Assembly: GCA_033439255.1 (NCBI GenBank)
Contig: CM065883.1
Span: forward strand, 992,001 to 1,056,000
Direction: 5' to 3'
DNA: 64,000 bases
DNA from: Hericium rajendrae
Taxonomy: Eukaryota; Basidiomycota; Agaricomycetes; Russulales; Hericiaceae
Positions 55,334 to 64,000 of the stretch are shown here, one piece after another. A program made the translations under genes and the position numbers. Each line of letters begins with the position of its first letter. The first letter of the stretch is position 1. The notes beneath the pieces are model-generated. The model was not told the DNA's origin, did no database searches, and was given only the letters and a program-made list of their open reading frames with translations.

Positions 55334-57168
55334 ATGGAGATTGACCCGAAATGCAACAGACTTTCCTGTAGGAAAGCTCTCACGGACAAGGCAGTCGTTG
55401 TATGTGTTCTAGCCTTTGTACCTGGTTGGAGGTCCCTTTTGAGCATTGTCTCTTCAACGATATCGATGATAGACGACATGTGAGAATTTCTTCTTTATTC
55501 TCTGCTTCTACTGACGTGATTTTAGGCTCTCATATTTTCTGCGGTACGTCTCATGAGATCAGAGAAATGTCTGGTGGTAAGATGGGTGTTACGCGTGCGT
55601 AGTCGATTGTGCAAATGAGCTCTTCAGCTCTGCACGAATTTGTCCGGGTACTTAAATCCTCAGTCACATCATTATCAAAGACTGATCTCAAGCTTCTTTA
55701 GCCTGCGAGACATCACTGACCGAACCGTGAGTGACCATACATATCCATCTAGTCATGTTCCGCAAGACCAATCTCCCATCCCAGCGATGACGTTGTGGCG
55801 AGTACATGTATCCCATGAACGCATGTTATGTATGTATTGATGGAAGACCGGCAGGTCTGCTCTCTGCATCCATCGAACGATTATAAAACAGTGAGTATAT
55901 GCGCTCTACTCGACATGAGCCTCGTTTACTTATCTACCTTTCTTAGTCCGTGTTGTCTGGACTTAATCCCTCCACGATCCTAGAAATATGCAGCCGGTGA
56001 GGAGTTGGAGTTTGAGCTGCCGCGCCGGGCTAAAGTTTGAATATGTTTCAGGGCGATATCGTTCTGGCAATACCAAATCCATCAGGAATAGTGGGCACGC
56101 CTTGACTTTTCCGGTGCCGAGCGCTGACTGGTAACATCTCTGTAGCTCGTTTCAGCAGGCGGTCCTTCGAAACATCAATGATAAGAATGCACAGCTGCAG
56201 AAGCAATTGGACAATGTGATCAGGGAAGGTTGGTCATTTCCTGTGAGATCGGTCACCCAACCTGATCGGTCGCAGCGAATGGCGAGATCAGCCTTCTCGG
56301 AAACAAGATAACAGGTGAGCCGACGGTTCTACCGACGCATGCACGGTCATAATATCATGCGGATCAGAGCTGGAACATGATTTGGAATTGGAAAGGCGGA
56401 AAGTCAGAGAGCTACAGGAAGGATCTAGAGAAAGAGAGAAGGAATATCAGAAATTGAAGGCAATGATCTCCATATTTTCCATCCATCCAATGTTGACATC
56501 GTCCAGGTTCAACACGATAAAATCAAACGCAAGGCTCTTCTGCAACCGGATCCCATCGGCAATGCTGGCTTTGCTTTTGAATCCTTCGGCGAACATGGAC
56601 AGAATGCATGCCGATGAACATGCAAGCAGAAACCGGGCGATCTTTGGCGGAAATGGCACAAACAACGTAGACATTGGTGCCGTTGTTGGGGGCATGGAAG
56701 CCAACGGAGTGCGCTTAGTCGTCCTTGCTCACATTAAATGCGTACTCATGAGTCATTTTCATCCTATGTTAGTTTCAGAGAACGCCGATAGTGAATCGCT
56801 CTGGAGCCTCGTTCGTGCCTCAAGCGCAAAATTGGAACCAAGCGCAAGAGCGCAACGCACCCCAGCGTCAACACTTCAATGCCGGAGACCGCTCCTTCCG
56901 TACAAACACAATCTCAGAGCGATCTGACAGTGCACAAGAAGTTGAGAACCTCCTTGGGTCTTCATCTCGGCCTCACAGGCGCACAAGCGCGTCTCATCAC
57001 CAAGCGGCCTGGTCTGGAAACCATGCCAACAAACCGAATCAACGAAGTGAGTAGAGGGTCAACGCATCAGGCTGCAGATATCTGACTGAGGCCGTTTTTG
57101 CAGTCTTCGCTCCCACAAGCAGACGGGCATCAGGCGGGTTCAAGCCTGCAGGCATGGGCCCACGATAA
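55334..57168 (+). CDS. HEI10/CCNB1IP1-type meiotic RING protein
   Basis: RING E3 ligase that marks crossover sites in meiosis, so in a mushroom it should act in basidia. Start ATG 55334 (MEIDPKCNRLSCRKALTDKA). Splicing builds the RING CSHIFCVDC, SARICPACETSLTEP; next VCSLHPSNDYKT, SVLSGLNPSTILEICSR, AISFWQYQ. The coiled coil is ISLLGNKITELEHDLELERR and REREKEYQKLKVQHDKIKRK. An intron at 56460-56506 has a GC donor (AAG|GCAATG). The tail (NRAIFGGNG, VVGGMEANGRTPIVNRSG, SFRTNTISERS) ends FAPTSRRASGGFKPAGMGPR at 57166-57168, after intron 57047-57103. A single extra base in the TTTT run at 56576-56579 would explain a frame change between GFAF and NPSANMDRMHA. Many small exons; those around 55400-56200 are only partly resolved. 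Confidence 0.85.
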
Positions 57169-57390
57169 AACCATGACCGCCCACGCAATGCCGTCCATCC
57201 ATGTTGCCTATCTCAGGATAGCACGCCGTTTCGTGTTCCAGATCCTAAGAAAAGCCAGTACATATATTATCCATAGTTGTATTTTATACAGTCCGTGTCG
57301 TATGGTACAAATTGCAGGTCAATTGCAGGGAAATGTAGGTTCTAAGCAAAGAGAAAATGAATGTAAAGCGAACGAAACATCCGATCCGAA

Positions 57391-60300
57391 TCAATCGCGT
57401 CGAATTGTCCCATTTTTCTCGTCATCCAGATACTGCCCAATGGCAAGGATGTCCTGGCCAGCTCGGCGCAGATATCCAGCCAGCACATTCCTGTCGGCAT
57501 GCGGAAGAAGGTCTGAAAGCTTATCGACCTGACGAGAAAATTCCTCGTCAGAGATGGCTCTCTCCGGCGACATGGTCCCCGGGCGGCCGAACAAGGACGG
57601 TCGCTTGAGAGTGTTACTGCGGCGGCGCGCGAGCTGCGCGGACGCCGGAGGCTCTTGTGGCTGGAGAGCCAACATTAGCGTCTGCGACCTCTGCATTCGT
57701 CCTGGCGCGCGAGGTCCACCCGGAACAGTTGGTGAGTTAACAATTTGCACCGGTCGCGGATGGGGAGCGAGGTTGGATGGAGGAGCTTTCGTGAGGACCT
57801 TTGGGGGTAACGTACTGTTGCGCTCCTTCCCTTTCGTCAGGCTGTAGTTTCTGCCTATGGAAGAAAAGAAGCCGCCTGTCTTGCCGCCAACGAATGGCAT
57901 ACTGCGCACTGCAGATGCAGGGGTCGCGACGGTAGATAGACGGTGATTCGGGAGCGTAGGCGGCGATTGAGCTAATGTAGGGTATGGCAAGGCAGGTGGA
58001 GGGACGTGAGGTGAGGGAAGAGTGTCAATCGGTCGAGGCGAGAGATCAGTGGCTACGTAAGCATCAGGCCGACGGGGAAACGTTGCTTGAGATGAGATCG
58101 ATCCGTTCGAAGCATGTCGCGGTTGGAAGGAGAGCGGCCTCATCGGAGCTGTGACCTGCCCCGTAGGCGACAAACGGGTTTGAGAGCTCCGAGGATTTGC
58201 TAGACAGTCAAACGTCAATCCACGAGCGAGGCGGCATAAGAACCGAATGCACGTACATTTCTGTTTCATCTCCAACACCCAGTCACCCAATCCACAGTCA
58301 TACATCGCGAGCTCGTTGATCTTCTGAGCGTAACCAATAGCTCTGTCCACAGCGGTCTTCCTATTGAGCACGTTTTGGAACCGCATTGCCTCTGGATGTA
58401 AAGCACGTATCCTAGGCCGCGGAGCAGGGCGCACGACTGGAGATGAGGTCGAAGAATGAGTGCTCGTTGATAAATTGCCAGAGAGGATCGATGGAGTGCG
58501 GGGCAGCGATGAGAAGCGTTTGAGGCTCGTTAGAGCGCCCTTCAACTTGGGGGAACCTTCTTTCAAACCCTTCGGCGACGTGGGACTGTCGGCCCGCATT
58601 GGCGACAGAGAATCGAGATCAGATGAGCGGCGGTCGCTGTCGTCCAACGATATACGAGGCTTGTCAGGCACTTGAGAACTAAGACCGCCCCAACTTCCCT
58701 CCCTACGAAGTTCTGCCCCATACCTAGGTCCCGCGTCAGGGTCAGGCTCGGTTTCTTGTAAAGGGACAGGGCCGTGTTCCACTGCTACTATTTCCATGAT
58801 ACTTGATGACCTTGCACTAGGCACGATAACATCTTCTCCCGTGATCTCTTTGATCGAAGGAGGCGACGGGGCAGGAGCTGTGGAGAGGCGGATAGTCGAC
58901 GGAGGGAAAGCCCCTTCACGGACGTGAGTTACAGATTCTGTGGGTGCAGGTTCAGTCCTGTATATGCAGGTTAGAGTCAGCCAGTAATTTTCATGAGTGT
59001 TGAGACGTACGTTGGTATGTCGGGTGAGCATCCGCCAGAACTTGGCTCCTGCTCATGCACAACAGGCTCCGGACTACTCAAAGAGCGTAACGAGGACCTC
59101 GCAGATGGTGCGCGCGGGACAAGAGAAACAGTGGGAGTTGAGATGTCCAAATCTACTCGCCGTGGAGTCACGGGCGAAGGTGAGCGGAGACGTGGTGGGC
59201 GCGGAGGCGGAGGCGTCTTGAAGTCGATTTGGAACATGGCGCGGGGCGGCGGCGGCAACGGACCTGCGGTGGAATGTACTCCCGGCTGATAATAAAGATA
59301 TGGAGAAGGGTCGGATGGAGATGATGCAGTGGGCAAGGAAGGTGGGGAGCTGGGGGCGACAAGATCCGGGGTAGACGTTCGGTAGGTGTCGACGCATCAT
59401 GCACGACACTGGTCGGAGACGTCGTGAATCGATCGACAGTGGGCGTCAGCCCTCCAAGAGACGACATATCGATGGTGGGTGAGCGAGCGTTGGATTGGAA
59501 TTCCTGGCCAGGGCGCGGCGTGGAGAAGTCCTCGTTGGCTGCTGTCTGTGCGTCGTGCGGTGACGGCGAGCGCGTCTGAGGGGTCTGGAATATCGGTGGG
59601 CTGAGAGCTGGGGCACTAGCTGGGGCACGAGAAGAGGCCGTGACAGCTTCTCCACGTCGTGTCCCGACAATGCCCACGTCGCGCGAAGACGTCTTGCGGT
59701 GTCCACTCGGCCCAGCCGAGTGCACAGCCTCTGACATGGAACGTTGGTGGCTTGTCGCTGAACCACCATGCATTACGTCCACCTTCGCTACGCTTTCTAC
59801 CATTGGTGCAGACATTGGGGCTTCAGCGTCAGCTCGTGCCGGTTCCGCGTCGAGAGGCGTGACGACGGCCAGACCGCGTAGTCTTGATTCCAAACCGCGC
59901 CTAGTGAGCAACGTGTCGGAAGACGCGGGTGTCGGTGCGGGTATCCCTGTAGCCTGGTCGAGGTGAAAGGATGAAGGAGGTGGCGTGTCAATTTGTACTA
60001 CAGCGGCGTGTCTATTGTCTGCAGCCTCCGCGTTTGTTCTTGGTCTCCGTGCGTGCTGCGCATCCCCTTGTAGTCTAGCTTCCTGTTCCTGTGCCCGGCC
60101 AAAGGCCTTCGGTGCTGCCTGCTGTCCTTCGGAAGAAGAAGACGAATAAAGCGAGGCGGACGAGGCGTTGCTGAATGTGCGCTGCGGCCGTGTCCGCGGT
60201 GGATCTTGGCTGGAGGTCGTGTCAGGTACGTATGATCCATCTGCGAGGTCGGACTGATAATATGACAAGATTGCCTCGGTATCGCGTCGCTTGGGAATCG

Positions 60301-60408
60301 GCCGCAAGTGCGGAGCTAACGACCTGATGTTGGAACAAGAAGCCCAACTGGGAGCGGCGGGGTACGAGGCGCACCTGGACCCAAATTGGCTTCACTGCCG
60401 TCAGCCAT
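57391..60408 (-). CDS. Large Ser/Pro-rich protein with C-terminal CUE-like domain
   Basis: Start ATG 60408; exon 1 (60408..60375) joins over a 59-nt intron to 60315 onward, giving MADGSEANLGPAPHLRPIPK. Further introns: 59010-58958 and 58256-58200 (57 nt, open, but splicing restores LEMKQKSNPRSSQT). About 950 residues, mostly disordered: Ser/Pro/Thr/Arg with TPPPP and SPSP tracts, as in scaffold or phospho-regulated proteins. One conserved-looking helical stretch is at about 58270-58400 (MRFQNVLNRKTAVDRAIGYA, INELAMYDCGLGDWV). The last 50 residues (DEEFSRQVDKLSDLLPHADR, VLAGYLRRAGQDILAIGQYL) look like a CUE ubiquitin-binding domain. Near 59380-59390 one base seems missing, since the frame must change between VVHDASTP and TSTPDLVAPSSPP. 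Family unknown; CUE call is by pattern. Confidence 0.6.
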
Positions 60409-60781
60409 ATCAGCCCTGCACAACTGCGTTGGAGATTCTCTCAGCTCAGGGGGATCGCCTGGCTGATGATCGAGACGAAAGGATAAGTTATAATAAAAAG
60501 GTATTGGGATCACATAAACGCAAGAACGCAGAAACTCCTTTAGGCGTTGCCAGCAGTTCCAGTGACGCGGCCGTGGGAGACACTATGATTAGCTTTCATA
60601 TCATCTGCCATCTTGTGAGCATGCGGCGCACAGCCCAACATACTATTATGTTCTCAATCACTCATCCATATAGCATCATGAGACGAGGAAGGCAAGTTAC
60701 TGATACACGCAAAGTTGACAAGCTAGTTGTTACAAGTGATACGCCCCACATGTGCGATGTGCGCGCCATATCCACCGTCCC
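60409..60781. other. Intergenic, 373 bp, between two minus-strand genes
   Basis: 3' flank of LEU1 and promoter of the CUE-like gene. AT-rich around 60480-60520. No feature recognised. Confidence 0.45.
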
Positions 60782-63432
60782 TCACCATTCCATCTTTTTC
60801 GTCTTCCTCACCGACGTAACGGGAATCTTCCTCCCCTGGTATCCGAACCCATCTAACCACGGCCAAGCCTCGCTCCTACGCTCCTCGAACGTCCCAATCT
60901 TCGCGTCCTTCTGCAGGGTGAGCGCAATGTCATCCAGGCCGTTGAGCAGGCAATGCCTGCGGAATGGATCGGTCGTGAAGGAGAACGGGGCCTTGCCATT
61001 GGGCCGGCGGACCTCCTGCTTCTCGAGATCGACTTCGAGTTCGAGGCCGGCTTCGGCGTCTTCAGCCAACGCTTGACATTCCTCCTCCGTAAGCTGGACG
61101 GGCAACATGCCATTCTGCATCGTGTTGTTACGGAAGATATCTGCAAAGCTAGGCGCGATGATGCAACGGATACCAAAGTCATTCCTGGGAGAAGATTAGC
61201 ATCGTGACTAGACAGCGCGCACAAACGTTACTCACAAACTCCACGGAGCGTGCTCACGCGAGCTACCACAGCCGAAGTTCTTGCCTGTGCAGACGAGAAT
61301 CTTCGCTTTGTCATATGGCGCACGGTTGAGAATGAAATCGGTATCCGCTCCGGTCCGCGGGTCCTTCCGCAGAGTGTAGAACAGCGCATTCGCAAGGCCC
61401 GTACGCTTCAGCGTCTTTAGGAACTGCTTGGGGATGATCATATCGGTGTCGACGTTCTCAATGTGCAGGGGCGCCGTGATACCCCTAACAACCGTGAATT
61501 TCGGCACACTCGACGGCGTTTCCGCAGGGGGGAGGTCCTTCGCAGAAGACGGTTCCGGCTTTTCCGGAGCAGGAGGAGGCATAACGGGGTCGTTCAGGAA
61601 GTCGAATTCGCTGGCTATCTTGAACTTCACGCCAGCGGGAGCTTCCTTTCCCAGGAATTTGCGGACATCGGTCAGCTTGCCTGTCATGGCTGCGGCCGCT
61701 GCCATGGCAGGGCTGACGAGATGTGTGCGTCCACCCGCACCCTGACGACCCTCGAAGTTCCGGTTGCTCGTGCTGGCGCAGCGCTCACCAGGCGACAGCT
61801 GGTCAGGGTTCATGCCCAAGCACATGGAGCAACCGGCCTCACGCCAGTCGAAACCTGCCCGTTTGAAGATCACGTCCAGACCCTCCGCTTCCGCGTGCTG
61901 CTTGATGAGACCAGAGCCCGGAACGATCATGGCCTGGACATTCGGGGCCACCTTGGCGTCGGGGCCTGCTGCGAGCACGATCTTCGCAGCGGAACGCAAG
62001 TCTTCGATGCGGCTGTTCGTGCAAGAGCCAATGAAGATCTTGTCCACGGTGACTTCTTCCATGGGAGTGTTCGGCGTGAGACCCATGTACCTGAGAGATC
62101 GTTCAACGGAGGCCCGTTTGGTTGGGTCAGAGACCGTGGCAGGATCGGGCACTGAGCCAGTGATAGGGACGACGTCCTGAGGGGAAGTACCCCAGGTAAC
62201 CGTGGGGATGATGTCCTCCGCACGGATGTTGACTTCGATGTCGAAGTATGCACCTTCGTCCGACCTCAAAGAACGCCAGTACTTCACGGCTCGATCCCAG
62301 TCCTCGCCTTTCGGCGCCAGAGGACGATTGCGAAGGTAGTTGAACGTCACATCGTCAGGAGCAACCATGCCCGCGCGGGCACCGGCCTCGATACTCATGT
62401 TGCAGACGCTCATGCGTGCCTCCATGCTGAATCCGCGGAAGACGGAGCCTGCATACTCGATGACAGCGCCAGTTCCTCCAGCCGTTCCAATAACGCCAAT
62501 GATGTGGAGAATCACATCTTTCGAGTTGACGCCTTCGTGCAGCTCGCCATCGACAGTGATGCGCATGTTCTTGCCCTTCTTCTGCAACAAGGTCTGGGTC
62601 GCGAGGACGTGTTCAACCTCAGAAGTACCGATGCCGAAGGCGAGGGATCCAAATGCGCCATGAGCTGCGGTGATTGTGAGTCGGAAGCTATCAAAACGGA
62701 TAGAGCAAACGTACTGGACGTATGTGAGTCTCCGCAGACACAGGTGATACCAGGGAGGGTAAAACCCTCCTCAGGACCGATGACATGCACAATCCCTGTG
62801 CGCAATTGCCTCAGCGCCTGGGCAAACGCGACATTACGCACAAGACGCACCTTGACGCCGGTCAGTCATACCAAAATACGTCACTCCAAACTCCTTGACA
62901 TTCTCCTCCAGAGCTTGACATTGTGCTCGTGAATCCGGCTCTTCGATAAACGCTTTGACTGTAGTGAAGTTCTTGCGCGACACGGTGCTGGAGTGGGGAA
63001 GCTAATCAGACCAGGTACCTGACGCCCAGCAGATAAGGACTTACGGAATATTGTGATCCACGGTGGCCAGAGTGCAATCTGGTCTTCGCACGCCGCGCTT
63101 TGCGTTGCGACTGAGAAGGCGCAGGTTATTACGACGCTCGCCCTAGTGGAAGATGCGCTAGAGCACTTACAGTCCTTCGAAGGCCTGTGGGCTTGTGACT
63201 TCGTGCACCAGGTGCCTACGACATAGAATCAAGCAATGCGCCGTCAATGTGAAGCAGAAAATACACACCTATCGATGTAAATTAAAGCCAGCCCATCGTC
63301 GCTGACATCTCTGAATTTCGTCGAGACTTGTGAGCATGGCTGCGAGTCGGTCAAGGGAGAGTGCGCTTACATAACGTGGTCGTCCCAGATCTTGTCATAC
63401 AGCGTGCGAGGCTTTGCTACCGGTGCGGGCAT
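60782..63432 (-). CDS. LEU1: 3-isopropylmalate dehydratase
   Basis: Second step specific to leucine synthesis: isomerises 2- to 3-isopropylmalate through a [4Fe-4S] aconitase-type site; cytosolic, one fused chain in fungi. Start ATG 63432 ([20 protein letters not shown]). The first 600 bp hold several short introns; joined exons read [20 protein letters not shown] and [14 protein letters not shown]. The large domain has GEDVILHII-type metal/substrate loops, cluster cysteines in [17 protein letters not shown] and [14 protein letters not shown], and [20 protein letters not shown]. The small-subunit domain follows a Pro/Glu-rich linker: [40 protein letters not shown]. The chain ends [12 protein letters not shown] at 60784-60782. 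Expected about 760 residues. Leucine-dependent control is typical but no site is seen here. Confidence 0.96.
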
Positions 63433-64000
63433 GATGGCAGATTAAAACCGGCGAGAAAAATGTGGTGGATGGACTTGAAGAGGATGAAAAGAGTGGTGGA
63501 GAGGGTGTGAGGCAGGAAATGCTTATAACTGCGACGGAGCTCATTCGCTGAGGCGGTCGGCCGAAGATCGGTGCATTACCCCGCATTCCAGTTTCGGACT
63601 TCAATCGGACATGCGGACATTCGCTATCTCGCAGTTACAAAGTCAACTGCCACAAAGCCGACAGCCTCAACTATGGCGGCAAGGATCGCAAATGAAGGCG
63701 CTATTTTTGATCTGTCTGTTGCCAGCTGTAAGTGTGAATGAAAAATAGTTAACGTAATTGCCTGCGCCCATTCCTCAGGCAAAACGGGTTGAGTATGTGC
63801 CAAATATACATATGGCAGCCAAACTGTCACGTTGCCTATTGGCTCAGATGATGAAACGAGCGACGAATCGACGAACTTTGTGACTGAGGTGAAGAAAGAC
63901 AATCCGCAGGTTGACGGTACCACAGGACGATTAACATGAATAGGTAGCAAAACGTTCAGGAAGTGTAAAGTTTTACTACTTCGTAGTCTGAAATTCGCGG
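63433..64000. other. Upstream flank of LEU1
   Basis: 568 bp to the window edge. Includes the LEU1 promoter (GC-rich, with CCGAAGATCGG-like inverted matches around 63560). No gene signal seen; a minus-strand open stretch at 63624-63950 has no recognisable content. Confidence 0.45.

Noticed and set aside
61463-62155. Plus-strand open frame of 230 codons inside LEU1
   Set aside because: Antisense shadow of the long, GC-rich LEU1 exon; composition is Arg/His-rich as expected of a shadow.
1-64000. tRNA, rRNA, CRISPR, prophage or secondary-metabolite cluster
   Set aside because: No cloverleaf with matching A and B boxes, no rRNA-like stretch, no spaced repeats of CRISPR type, and no synthase, P450 or transporter set was seen by eye; a tRNAscan or antiSMASH run would be decisive.

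Overview
The window looks like chromosomal DNA of a filamentous basidiomycete, most likely an agaricomycete. Reasons: genes are packed on both strands about every 2.9 kb; almost every gene is cut by many introns of only 46-75 nt with GT(R)-AG ends; gene families typical of mushroom-forming fungi occur (a CcmS-related low-complexity protein, a basidiomycete-type cyclin-like protein, zinc-finger proteins of fungal type). There are no rRNA or tRNA genes, no CRISPR and no bacterial operon structure that I can see.

Layout, left to right: a partial cytochrome-b5 reductase (-), a C2H2 transcription factor (+), an RNPS1-like SR splicing factor (+), an NPC1/Ncr1 sterol transporter (-), a poorly explained stretch with a doubtful orphan ORF, DPH1 of diphthamide synthesis (+), a Zn2Cys6 transcription factor (-), a multi-C2H2 protein (+), the STRIPAK subunit Far11/HAM-2/STRIP (-), a 2-kb intergenic region with a 22-bp tandem repeat, a cyclin-like protein (+), ubiquitin-activating enzyme UBA1 (-), cactin (-), mitochondrial ClpX-type unfoldase Mcx1 (+), RanBP1/Yrb1 (-), the COPII cargo receptor Emp24/p24-beta (+), a kinesin-8 (-), dihydroorotase URA4 (+), a CcmS-related protein (+), an orphan membrane/coiled-coil protein (+), a 0.5-kb MITE, a very long GAR(GAS2)-domain cytoskeletal protein (+), the meiotic RING protein HEI10/CCNB1IP1 (+), a CUE-like scaffold protein (-) and 3-isopropylmalate dehydratase LEU1 (-).

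Most genes are conserved housekeeping genes: pyrimidine (URA4) and leucine (LEU1) synthesis, ubiquitin activation, translation-factor modification, splicing (RNPS1, cactin), nuclear transport (RanBP1), secretory traffic (Emp24), sterol traffic (NPC1), cell fusion/signalling (STRIPAK) and microtubule function (kinesin-8, GAR protein). They do not form a pathway cluster; neighbours are often divergent pairs sharing promoters of roughly 170-300 bp (kinesin-8/URA4, RanBP1/EMP24, cactin/MCX1, Zn2Cys6/C2H2).

Things that stand out: (i) a terminal-inverted-repeat element with a TA target duplication; (ii) three GC-AG introns (UBA1, RanBP1, HEI10); (iii) microexons of 7, 7 and 11 nt, with one Zn2Cys6 cluster encoded by five exons; (iv) apparent one-base frameshifts in four otherwise conserved reading frames, several at homopolymers, which look more like assembly indels than gene decay; (v) three small tandem repeats in intergenic or 3' regions. 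Gene structures were built by hand from frame continuity, splice-site consensus and remembered family motifs; no database search or transcript evidence was available.
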